Positions 6,146 through 13,454 of a stretch of DNA of 16,842 bases are shown here, in pieces. A program made the position numbers and the translations under genes. Source of the stretch: Endomicrobium sp. (lineage in GTDB: Bacteria > Elusimicrobiota > Endomicrobiia > Endomicrobiales > Endomicrobiaceae); contig JAITKZ010000047.1 in the NCBI GenBank assembly GCA_031278115.1, positions 1-16,842 on the forward strand, given 5' to 3'. The notes beneath the pieces were generated by a model that saw only the letters and a program-made list of their open reading frames with translations, was not told where the DNA came from and searched no databases. The stretch's first letter is position 1; every line of letters starts with the position of its first letter.

Positions 6146-7291
6146 TTATTTTAAAAACGATTCTAAAGTATATGCAATATACTTAGAAGCTTTTGGAAGA
6201 GCTGTTTCATCTACATTAAAATTGCTGTGGTGCCAAGGATATGAGGTATGTTTGTCTTTTGACGTGCCTATATAAATAAAATTCCCGGGGACATTATTTA
6301 GATATTCCGAAAAATCCTCTCCCCCCATAGACGGTTTTTGCAATATTTCAACGTTTTGTCTGCCGTAAAATTCTTTAGCCGTTTTTATGCAAGCTTCAGT
6401 AATCTTAGGTGTGTTTATTAAAGCGTTCCCTATGGGAATATAGTCAACTTTACATTTAACACCATAAGCAATTTCCAAAGCTTTAATTTTCTTTATAACA
6501 CTTGCTTTTATCAATTTTCTTACTTCTTTATTAAAACTCCTTACTGTACCAAGCAAAGTTACATTTTTACAGATAACATTATACGCATCACCGCCTTCTA
6601 TCTTCCCAAATGTTATAACAGCGTCTTCTGTAGGATCAATTTCTCTTGATATAATACTTTGCGCCATATTTACAAAAACTGATGCCGCAACTAATGCGTC
6701 TTTGCCCTTATGAGGATAAGCACCATGCGCTATAGCTCCAATAATTTCTATCTTTATTTGATCAACCGCAGACATCATAGCGCCATACTTTAAACCTATT
6801 TTGCCTGATTTTATCCAAGGGCTTACATGCGTTCCCAAAATAAAATCAACATCTGGATTTTTCAGAACCCCAGCTTTTATCATAACTTTAGCGCCATTGG
6901 AATTTTCCTCATTTGGTTGAAAAATAAATTTTATATTTCCTTTCAATTCATTTTTTTTCATGTTTAAAAGCTCTGCCGCTCCAAACATTATCGCCGTGTG
7001 CGCATCATGACCACAAGCATGCATAACTCCCGTATTTACTGACTTATAATCAATATCATTATACTCACAAACACCTAAAGCATCTATATCAGCTCTTAAA
7101 GCTATTGTTTTCCCAGAAAATTTTCCTTTTATAATACCGACCACCCCAGTATCGCCAACTCTTTTATATGGAATTTTCAATTCATTAAGTTTAGACTCAA
7201 TAAATTTTGCAGTTTTAAATTCTTTTCCGCCAAGCTCTGGGTTTTTATGTATATGCCTTCTGTTTTCTATAACTTTTCTTTCAAAATCCAT
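6146..7291 (-). CDS. M20 (M20D) family metallo-amidohydrolase
   Basis: A 381-residue cytosolic dizinc/dimanganese hydrolase of the hippurate hydrolase / N-acyl-amino acid / N-acetyldiaminopimelate deacetylase group. Motifs from the chosen ATG: RRHIHKNPELGGKE (11-24), RADIDAL (66-72), MHACGHDAHTA (90-100) with the metal-binding Cys93 and His95, QPNEEN (125-130) with the catalytic Glu pair, GTHVSP (153-158), and late GGEDFSEY and HHSNFNVDE blocks. ATG 7291 has GGAG five nt upstream; a TTG at 7312 has none and would overlap nnrD. Substrate cannot be told from sequence; a peptidoglycan or lysine-pathway N-acetyl substrate, or a salvage role on acyl amino acids, are equally possible. It is the last gene of the acpS-nnrD unit, 17 nt after nnrD, and is followed by a hairpin terminator. 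Confidence 0.9.
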   Translation of the reverse strand: MDFERKVIENRRHIHKNPELGGKEFKTAKFIESKLNELKIPYKRVGDTGVVGIIKGKFSGKTIALRADIDALGVCEYNDIDYKSVNTGVMHACGHDAHTAIMFGAAELLNMKKNELKGNIKFIFQPNEENSNGAKVMIKAGVLKNPDVDFILGTHVSPWIKSGKIGLKYGAMMSAVDQIKIEIIGAIAHGAYPHKGKDALVAASVFVNMAQSIISREIDPTEDAVITFGKIEGGDAYNVICKNVTLLGTVRSFNKEVRKLIKASVIKKIKALEIAYGVKCKVDYIPIGNALINTPKITEACIKTAKEFYGRQNVEILQKPSMGGEDFSEYLNNVPGNFIYIGTSKDKHTSYPWHHSNFNVDETALPKASKYIAYTLESFLK

Positions 7292-7308
7292 TTTATCTCC
7301 ATATATAA

Positions 7309-8145
7309 TCAATGCGAAATTTGCTTTATGGCTCTATAAATATTTTCAGCTATATCGCTTGCGACAATACTTATTTGGCATTTTTCTTTCTCAGCCAACT
7401 CTCCTGCTAATCCATGAACAAATACTGCAAACTTTACAGCCTCAAAAATGTCATAGTCAATATTTATAAATGCAGCTATCATCCCGCTCAAAACATCGCC
7501 GCTTCCCGCTGTAGCCATAGCAGGAGTACCTGTATTATTTGTATAAATCTTTCCATCTGAAACAACAAGCGTATCCTTACCTTTGAGAACGCATATAAGA
7601 GAATTTTTGTCAGCAAAATCCGCTGCTATTTTTGCTCTGTTACTTTTTATAGAATCAATTGAAATATTCAAAAGTTTGGAAAATTCACCTAAGTGAGGTG
7701 TTAATATAAGGTTAGATTTTGCGTCATTAAGCTTGCCTGAAATACCATTAAAAACAGAAATTCCTGAGGCGTCTAAAACTGTGGGAATATTAACTGAAGA
7801 AATAATCTTATGAACAAATTTATAATCTGATTTAAGTCCAGGTCCTATAACTATAGATGTAACTTTTCTTAATTTGACGTAGTTAAGAATATCCGACGCT
7901 GTTTTATATATGTAAAATAGTGTCTCTGGTCTAGACAACGAACAAGCTTGAATTAAAAAATTTTCTTTAACAGCATATGTTACAAGACCCGCTCCAGAAT
8001 AAAATGCTCCTAAACAGCATAAAACTCCTGCGCCGGGCATGGTCTTAGAACCTGCAATGACTAAAACATGTCCAAAATCATATTTGTGACTGTCAGGCTT
8101 TCTTTTTAATTTGCAGATGAAGTTTTTAATTTCTTGTTTCTTCAT
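7309..8145 (-). CDS. nnrD: ADP/ATP-dependent NAD(P)H-hydrate dehydratase (NnrD domain only)
   Basis: Ribokinase-fold repair enzyme that uses ADP (bacterial type) to convert S-NADHX/NADPHX back to NAD(P)H. Seen: FGHVLVIAGSKTMPGAG (24-40), SGAGLVTYA (50-58), LTPHLGEF (148-155), LKGKDTLV (187-194) and the nucleotide-site block NTGTPAMATAGSGDVLSG (204-221). Length 278 corresponds to the C-terminal half of bifunctional Nnr; the NnrE epimerase domain is absent and is not in the window. The ATG at 8145 lies 4 nt after the acpS stop with no clear Shine-Dalgarno, so translation is probably coupled; a TTG at 8175 would extend it into acpS without better support. Confidence 0.92.
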   Translation of the reverse strand: MKKQEIKNFICKLKRKPDSHKYDFGHVLVIAGSKTMPGAGVLCCLGAFYSGAGLVTYAVKENFLIQACSLSRPETLFYIYKTASDILNYVKLRKVTSIVIGPGLKSDYKFVHKIISSVNIPTVLDASGISVFNGISGKLNDAKSNLILTPHLGEFSKLLNISIDSIKSNRAKIAADFADKNSLICVLKGKDTLVVSDGKIYTNNTGTPAMATAGSGDVLSGMIAAFINIDYDIFEAVKFAVFVHGLAGELAEKEKCQISIVASDIAENIYRAIKQISH

Positions 8146-8149
8146 AAAG

Positions 8150-8485
8150 TTAAAAAGCAATTGCAACCGCAGCAACGTATTTTTTCGTATGAGACAGAGA
8201 TATATTTATTTTATTATATTTCTTATTCTTTACATAAACTTGAGGTTTGCCATCTTTATCGTTTCTGACAGATATATCAGTTATTACAAGATTCTTATTC
8301 TTTGAGCTTAAAGCCTTCCATACGGCTTCTTTAGCCGCAAAGCGAGCAGTTAAATGCTGCGCTGCGTTTTTTTTAGCTAAAGAATATAATATTTCTTCTT
8401 TTGAAAATATACGTTCAAGATATGTTTTATCTTTTACGTATTTATCAAATCTTTTAACTTCTTCTATATCTATGCCTATGTTCAT
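8150..8485 (-). CDS. acpS: Holo-[acyl-carrier-protein] synthase AcpS
   Basis: Transfers 4'-phosphopantetheine from CoA to the serine of apo-ACP, activating fatty acid synthesis. The 111-residue protein has the usual small-AcpS length. It starts MNIGIDIEEVKRF, with Asp6 as a Mg ligand, and carries FSKEEILY (27-34), ARFAAKEAVWKAL (47-59) with Glu53 as the second Mg ligand, and the late ISLSHTKKYVAAVAIAF block. ATG 8485 is fixed by the conserved GIDI start; an upstream TTG at 8560 would add 25 unrelated residues. No clear Shine-Dalgarno is present. It is the first gene of a unit with nnrD (4 nt away) and the M20 gene. Confidence 0.95.
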   Translation of the reverse strand: MNIGIDIEEVKRFDKYVKDKTYLERIFSKEEILYSLAKKNAAQHLTARFAAKEAVWKALSSKNKNLVITDISVRNDKDGKPQVYVKNKKYNKINISLSHTKKYVAAVAIAF

Positions 8486-8546
8486 TTTAAACTTTTTAAT
8501 TATAAGATTTCTGAAAAAATTGAAACTAGAATCTGTAACTTCACAC

Positions 8547-8555
8547 AGTATAACA
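8547..8555 (-). promoter_or_regulatory. Extended -10 promoter candidate upstream of acpS
   Basis: The 159-nt gap between glmS and acpS (8486-8644) contains TGTTATACT on the minus strand, an extended -10 element, which would start transcription near 8540 with a leader of about 55 nt. A perfect TATAAT (8504-8499) lies nearer the gene but has no matching -35 and would leave a leader of only ~7 nt. I see no convincing terminator after glmS, so read-through into acpS is also possible. Confidence 0.35.
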
Positions 8556-8644
8556 AACAATCAGGCTAAATAGAATACCGCTCCATGCAAGGAAACTTCT
8601 AAAGCACTTCAGTCAAAGGCTTAGAGAAAAATACAAAACAAAAC

Positions 8645-10474
8645 TTACTCAACTGTAACTGATTTTGCGAGATTCCTAGGCTGGTCAACATCGCAACCTA
8701 ACATCACTGCCACATAATAAGACAACAATTGGAGAGGAATTACAGATAAAATAGGGGATATGAACTCATCGCAGTCCGGAACATATATTACGTTGTCGCC
8801 CTTGTCTAAAGCAGTTTTGTCAGATTCGCTTGCTATTAATATAATAGTACCGCCTCTTGCCTTTGCTTCTTCAATATTTGAAATTATTTTTTTGTAAACT
8901 CTGCTCTTAACAGCTATAGCAACCACAGGCATATCATCATCAATCAAAGCTATAGGACCGTGCTTCATTTCACCAGCTGCATACCCTTCTGCATGTATAT
9001 AAGAAATCTCTTTTAGCTTTAAAGCGCCCTCAAGAGCAACAGGATAATTAACATTCCTACCTAAGTATAAAAAATCTCTTTTATGTGCAAATTTTTTGGC
9101 AACTTCATGAACACTTTCCGCTTGTTTTAAAAAATTTCCTACCTTTACAGGAACTTCCCGTAATTCCTTTAAATATTTTTTTAACTCTTCTTTTGAAAGG
9201 CTTTCCTTTCTACACGCCCAATCTAATGCAAGCATATAAAGAGCAGCAATCTGCCCAGTAAAAGCTTTCGTAGATGCAACACCTATTTCCGGTCCGCAGT
9301 GGGTGTATAGCACATGGTCAGCCTCGCGGCTCATGCTAGACCCAACAATATTGCAAACTGCTAACGTTATACAACCTTTGCTCTTAGCAAGCCTTAGAGC
9401 AGCTAAAGTGTCTGCTGTTTCTCCTGATTGAGAAATGACTATAACAAGAATCCTGTCATTTAAAATAGGCTCTCTATATCTAAACTCCGACGCTATATCA
9501 ACTTCTGTATGCATTTTTGCAAAATTCTCAAAAAGAAATTTTGAAACAAGCCCAGAATGATAAGAAGTTCCACAAGCAACGATATAAACATTTGATATAT
9601 TCTTAATATCTTCTTTTGACAATTTGACTTCTTCAAGATAAACACGACCTTCATCAGGATAAATTCTACCTCTAAAAGTATCTTCAATAGTTCTAGGCTG
9701 TTCATGTATTTCTTTAAGCATGAAATGTTTATAGCCTTCTTTTTCAGCCTGTACACAATCCCATTTTATATTTTTTACTTCTCTCTTTTTTACGTTATTT
9801 TCAATATCAGTTATTGTTATTTTGTTGGCAGTCAATTCGGCAATATCGCCATTTTCAAGAAAAATCATATCGCGGGTGTAAGAAAGTAATGCTGGAATAT
9901 CTGAAGCTAAAAAGTTTTCGCCTTCGCCTATGCCAACGATAAGAGGAGCATCTTGTCTTGCGCATATTATTTTATCTGGCTCATCTTTACATATTACGCC
10001 AAGAGCATATGAACCTTTTATTTCTTTAAGAGTTTCCTGAACTGCAAAAAGCAAATTATTTTTGTAATGTTTTTTTATAAGATGAGCTATTACTTCAGTA
10101 TCGGTTTCAGATCTAAATTCTTTGCCTTCTTTTTCAAGACCCGATTTTAATTCGGCATAATTTTCTATTATTCCATTATGAACTATAACTATACTTTTGG
10201 TCGGATCTGTGTGCGGATGAGCGTTTTCTTCCGACGGCTTACCATGCGTAGCCCAACGAGTATGACCTATAGATATATTCGCTTTTAAATGCTTTTTTTC
10301 TATATTTTCTTCAAGATTTTTTAATTTGCCTACGCTTCGTCTAATTTGCAACTGTCCATCTTTAACAACAGCAATACCTGAAGAATCATATCCTCTATAT
10401 TCAAGTTTTTTTAATCCATCAAGAACTATATCTACAGCATTTTTTTCACCTATATAACCCACTATTCCGCACAT
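8645..10474 (-). CDS. glmS: Glutamine--fructose-6-phosphate aminotransferase (isomerising) GlmS
   Basis: Makes glucosamine-6-phosphate from fructose-6-phosphate and glutamine, the entry step to UDP-GlcNAc. The 609-residue protein is full length. The N-terminal glutaminase domain begins MCGIVGYIG with nucleophile Cys2 and contains GHTRWATHGKPS, VHNGIIENY and SETDTEVIAH. Two SIS isomerase domains follow: ISQSGETADTLAAL with ASTKAFTGQ, then LGRNVNYPVALEGALKLKE. It ends with the canonical QPRNLAKSVTVE. ATG 10474 has GAGG seven nt upstream. pdxJ ends 18 nt before it, leaving no room for a glmS ribozyme-riboswitch. It shares the operon with glmM, the next enzyme but one in the pathway context, so both GlcN steps are coexpressed. 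Confidence 0.98.
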   Translation of the reverse strand: MCGIVGYIGEKNAVDIVLDGLKKLEYRGYDSSGIAVVKDGQLQIRRSVGKLKNLEENIEKKHLKANISIGHTRWATHGKPSEENAHPHTDPTKSIVIVHNGIIENYAELKSGLEKEGKEFRSETDTEVIAHLIKKHYKNNLLFAVQETLKEIKGSYALGVICKDEPDKIICARQDAPLIVGIGEGENFLASDIPALLSYTRDMIFLENGDIAELTANKITITDIENNVKKREVKNIKWDCVQAEKEGYKHFMLKEIHEQPRTIEDTFRGRIYPDEGRVYLEEVKLSKEDIKNISNVYIVACGTSYHSGLVSKFLFENFAKMHTEVDIASEFRYREPILNDRILVIVISQSGETADTLAALRLAKSKGCITLAVCNIVGSSMSREADHVLYTHCGPEIGVASTKAFTGQIAALYMLALDWACRKESLSKEELKKYLKELREVPVKVGNFLKQAESVHEVAKKFAHKRDFLYLGRNVNYPVALEGALKLKEISYIHAEGYAAGEMKHGPIALIDDDMPVVAIAVKSRVYKKIISNIEEAKARGGTIILIASESDKTALDKGDNVIYVPDCDEFISPILSVIPLQLLSYYVAVMLGCDVDQPRNLAKSVTVE

Positions 10475-10492
10475 GCGTAGACCTCTCTAAAT

Positions 10493-11236
10493 TTACAAAT
10501 TTGAGTTCTGCTGTATCAGTTTTCTCATATCAAAAACAGCTTTTTGAAGACCATCAAATATTGCTTTAGAAATTATTGAAAACCCTATATTAAATTCATT
10601 CATTCCATGAATTTTACAGATTTGACCTACATTCTCGTAATCAAGCCCATGTCCAGCATTCAATATAAGCTTCCTTTTAAGAGCTTCCTTTGAAGCTTCA
10701 GTAATTCTCTTAAGCTCGCCTTTACATTCTCTTGATGAAGAACCGCTTTCTTTAAAAATTAAAGAGTATTTCCCAGTATGCAACTCAACCGCATCTGCTC
10801 CAACTTCAGAACAAGCAGAAACTTGTTCCAGATCCGCATCAATAAATATGCTGACCACAATTCCAGCTTTTTTAAGCTTAGATATAATACTAGAAAGGGT
10901 TTCTTTGTTATTTTTAACATCAAGACCGCCTTCGGTGGTAAGTTCTTCCCTCTTTTCCGGAACTATACACACAGAATCCGGCTTAACGTCTAAAGCAACG
11001 CCAACCACTTCTTCAGTCGCAGCCATTTCTAGATTTAATTTAGTTTTTAAAATTTCTCGCAAGCTGTAAACGTCATAGTCTTGAATATGTCTTCTGTCTT
11101 CTCTTAAATGAACAGTAATTCCATCTGCTCCAGCTTTTTCGCACACAAGAGCAGCTTCAACGACCGATGGAGCGCCTTCTCTGCGAGCTTGTCTTAAGGT
11201 AGCTATGTGGTCAATATTTACGCCTAATTTTATCAT
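10493..11236 (-). CDS. pdxJ: Pyridoxine 5'-phosphate synthase PdxJ
   Basis: Condenses 3-amino-1-hydroxyacetone 1-phosphate with 1-deoxyxylulose 5-phosphate in the DXP-dependent vitamin B6 pathway; a TIM-barrel enzyme, here of normal length (247). Seen: MIKLGVNIDHIATLRQARR with His10, DGITVHLREDRRHI with His43, NLEMAATEE with Glu70, LTTEGGLDV, DAVELHTG with Glu151, and NAGHGLDYENV with His196. Near the end NIGFSIISKAI has Phe219 where the family usually has His (NIGHAI/GHSI). ATG 11236 is preceded by an AGAGAGG-type Shine-Dalgarno. It lies 17 nt after glmM and 18 nt before glmS, in the same operon. GlmS does not use PLP, so the linkage looks like operon convenience. Confidence 0.97.
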   Translation of the reverse strand: MIKLGVNIDHIATLRQARREGAPSVVEAALVCEKAGADGITVHLREDRRHIQDYDVYSLREILKTKLNLEMAATEEVVGVALDVKPDSVCIVPEKREELTTEGGLDVKNNKETLSSIISKLKKAGIVVSIFIDADLEQVSACSEVGADAVELHTGKYSLIFKESGSSSRECKGELKRITEASKEALKRKLILNAGHGLDYENVGQICKIHGMNEFNIGFSIISKAIFDGLQKAVFDMRKLIQQNSNL

Positions 11237-11253
11237 CTTTCCACCTCTCTGCT

Positions 11254-12591
11254 TTATTGTAGAGATGTTTCTTTCTCAACTGCATCGGCTATACTTTCAG
11301 CAATATTTTTAATCTCGTCAATATCTTTACCCTCAACCATAACCCTCAAAAGATTTTCTGTACCTGAATATCTTACAAGCACGCGTCCATCAGAACCAAG
11401 AGATTTTTCGCAAGCTTTTATTAGATTATACGACTTAGAAAGTTTTTCAAGAGGAACTTTCTTCATCACTTTTCTATTTACCAAAATCTGTGGAAATTTC
11501 TCAATAACATTCATAAATTCTGACATTGTTTTGCCTGTACTGCTCAAAGCAGAAAGAATCATAACAGAACTCAAAATTCCATCACCAGTAGCTAATATAT
11601 CTTTAAATATGAAGTGTCCTGACTGCTCTCCGCCAAGAGAGGCTTTATGTTTCTTCATATCTTCTATAACATACCTGTCGCCGACTTTAGAAGATATAAC
11701 TTTTATTTTTTCTTTCTTTAAAGCGCGGAACAATCCTATATTTGCCATAACAGTTGAAACTAAAATATCGTTTTTAAGTTTCTTTTTACTTTTCAACCAT
11801 ATAGACATTGAAGATAAAAAATAATCGCCATCTCTTATCATGCCGTTTTCGTCAACACATATCAATCTGTCAGCATCACCGTCAAAAGCGAATCCACAAA
11901 AAGCATTGTATTCTTTTACAGCCTTACACAGAGATTGAGGGTGTAATGCGCCACAATTTAAATTTATATTCTTACCATCAGGGCTAACGTTTAATGCTAT
12001 AACTCTTGCGCCCAATTTTTTTAAAATGCGCGGAGCACATTTATATGAAGCACCGTGCGCACAGTCTAAAATTATGGTCTTGCCTTTAAGTTTTTTACCC
12101 GAAAAATTTTCTATAATAAAATTTTCATAAAACTTTATAAGTTTTGAATTTTCTTTTAAAGATACCTTTTTTATTGGCAAAACATCCTTTGAAGTGATGT
12201 ATTCATTTATCTTTGCTTCTATTTTCTCTTCTATTGAATATGAAAGTTTATATCCATTAGAATTAAAAATTTTAATTCCGTTGTCTGTATAAATGTTATG
12301 GCTCGCCGATATAACAACTGCAGCGCAATAGTTCCCATTTTTTACAAGCAAAGAAGCTGCAGGCGTAGGCATAATGCTACCAAACACCATCTTTGCTCCA
12401 TTAGCAGACATTCCTTCAGAAAGTTTTGCCTGTATCCTTTTGCCAGACTCTCTAGTGTCGCGGATAATAAGAATACGCTTATTGGCGCCCAGAACTTCGG
12501 CTATAGAACGACCTATAATATTAAGAGTAGTATTATCAAATGGAAATTTAGAAGAATCTCCCCTAATTCCATCTGTGCCAAATATTTTCAT
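11254..12591 (-). CDS. glmM: Phosphoglucosamine mutase GlmM
   Basis: Interconverts glucosamine-6-P and glucosamine-1-P for UDP-GlcNAc synthesis. The 445-residue alpha-D-phosphohexomutase shows the four expected sites: KIFGTDGIRG (2-11), the phosphoserine loop VVISASHNIYTDNGIK (catalytic Ser97), the metal loop FDGDADR (236-242), and the sugar loop GGEQSGH, plus the phosphate-binding VRYSGTENLLRV near the end. The residue after SASHN is Ile rather than the usual Pro. The ATG follows the TAA of the 32-codon gene directly (TAA-ATG) with no good Shine-Dalgarno, so it probably relies on reinitiation. In several bacteria GlmM binds and inhibits CdaA, encoded just upstream. Confidence 0.97.
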   Translation of the reverse strand: MKIFGTDGIRGDSSKFPFDNTTLNIIGRSIAEVLGANKRILIIRDTRESGKRIQAKLSEGMSANGAKMVFGSIMPTPAASLLVKNGNYCAAVVISASHNIYTDNGIKIFNSNGYKLSYSIEEKIEAKINEYITSKDVLPIKKVSLKENSKLIKFYENFIIENFSGKKLKGKTIILDCAHGASYKCAPRILKKLGARVIALNVSPDGKNINLNCGALHPQSLCKAVKEYNAFCGFAFDGDADRLICVDENGMIRDGDYFLSSMSIWLKSKKKLKNDILVSTVMANIGLFRALKKEKIKVISSKVGDRYVIEDMKKHKASLGGEQSGHFIFKDILATGDGILSSVMILSALSSTGKTMSEFMNVIEKFPQILVNRKVMKKVPLEKLSKSYNLIKACEKSLGSDGRVLVRYSGTENLLRVMVEGKDIDEIKNIAESIADAVEKETSLQ

Positions 12592-12690
12592 TTACATGTA
12601 TCTCGCGTATAGCCATACAAAAAGCGCAAGAATAAACGCAAGAGCCTTCAGCTGCCAATTTTTTTTGATCTTAGCAAATAACCTTGTCAT
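12592..12690 (-). CDS. 32-residue membrane peptide in the cdaR/ybbR position (anchor-only CdaR)
   Basis: ATG 12690 overlaps the cdaA stop (ATGA), and its TAA (12594-12592) directly abuts the glmM ATG, so it is wedged with no spare base. The peptide starts MTRLFAKIKKNWQLKAL and continues into a single hydrophobic helix (about residues 16-29) ending in VWLYARYM. Five basic residues before the helix predict N-terminus inside. This matches the N-terminal anchor of CdaR/YbbR proteins (basic, then ...W.LK..S..LA..LW.Y), but the extracytoplasmic YbbR repeats are absent. It may be a reduced CdaA regulator, a degraded remnant, or a coupling leader for glmM. The recognition rests on position plus anchor pattern, so it is moderate. 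Confidence 0.7.
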   Translation of the reverse strand: MTRLFAKIKKNWQLKALAFILALFVWLYARYM

Positions 12691-13454
12691 TTTGTTCTCA
12701 AGACCTCGCCGTTTGTATTGATTATCTCCCGAAGTTTTGAGAGAGATATATTACCATGCAACTTACTATCATGAGCCACCGAAATTTGTCCCGTTTCTTC
12801 TGAAACAACAACAACAACAGCGTCTGTCACTTCGCTTAATCCAAGGGCAGCTCTGTGCCTTGTCCCAAACAATTTTACATTCGTGTCATGACTTAAAGGA
12901 AGAACACAGCCCGCAGATATTATCCTAGCGTTGGAAATTATAATTGCACCATCATGCAAAGGAGCGGATTTATTCTTAAAAATTGAAAGAAGAAGTTCTC
13001 TGGAAATATCGGCATTAAGCGACACTCCAGTCTCTGTAAAATTCTTTAAGCCGATTTCATTTTCTATAGCGATAAGACACCCCGCCATTGAAGAGCTTAA
13101 ATCTTCAACAGCATCAATTATTTCAATTACGTAAGAATCCTTAATTTTTGATTTTGATCCCCACAGATGACCGCCTACTTGAGCCAAAAGATTACGTATT
13201 TCCGTCTGAAATATCACAGCAAATATTATAACCGCTGCAAGCCAAAAATTGTCTAAAAGCCATGACAAAGCTTTTAAATGCAAAATATCTCTTGAAACAA
13301 CAGTCAGACCCAAGATGAATAATATGCCGATAAATATCTGTATTGTCCTTGTGCCTTGTATTATAAGAATTATCCTGTAGAATATTAACGTAAGAATGAA
13401 TATATCCAAAATATTTGAGATATACAAGGTATAAAAAGTGACAAATGTTTCCAT
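12687..13454 (-). CDS. cdaA: Diadenylate cyclase CdaA (membrane c-di-AMP synthase)
   Basis: Makes c-di-AMP from two ATP at the membrane. The 255-residue protein has three predicted helices (about 13-32, 37-56, 68-86), then the DAC domain with LHDGAIII (DGA at 168-170) and GTRHRAALGLSE (TRHR 198-201), the two active-site motifs, both intact. ATG 13454 shares its A with the folP stop (TAATG) and has AGAGGA 5 nt upstream. The downstream 32-codon gene overlaps its TGA. The order cdaA, anchor peptide, glmM reproduces the classical cdaA-cdaR-glmM operon, so c-di-AMP probably monitors the cell-wall precursor supply here. No c-di-AMP phosphodiesterase or receptor is seen in the window. Confidence 0.95.
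   Translation of the reverse strand: METFVTFYTLYISNILDIFILTLIFYRIILIIQGTRTIQIFIGILFILGLTVVSRDILHLKALSWLLDNFWLAAVIIFAVIFQTEIRNLLAQVGGHLWGSKSKIKDSYVIEIIDAVEDLSSSMAGCLIAIENEIGLKNFTETGVSLNADISRELLLSIFKNKSAPLHDGAIIISNARIISAGCVLPLSHDTNVKLFGTRHRAALGLSEVTDAVVVVVSEETGQISVAHDSKLHGNISLSKLREIINTNGEVLRTK

Noticed and set aside
8561..8644. Intrinsic terminator or small RNA after glmS
   Set aside because: Only a weak bulged CTAAGC/GCTTTAG pairing and no T-tract after it; nothing else stands out in this stretch.
9493..9756. 87-codon minus-strand ORF inside glmS
   Set aside because: Alternate frame of the intact glmS coding sequence, with no start signal or domain.
10475..10492. glmS ribozyme/riboswitch
   Set aside because: Only 18 nt separate pdxJ and glmS; the structured RNA cannot fit.
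12298..12721. Plus-strand ORFs opposite glmM/cdaA
   Set aside because: They are complements of two conserved genes and of the 32-codon anchor gene.
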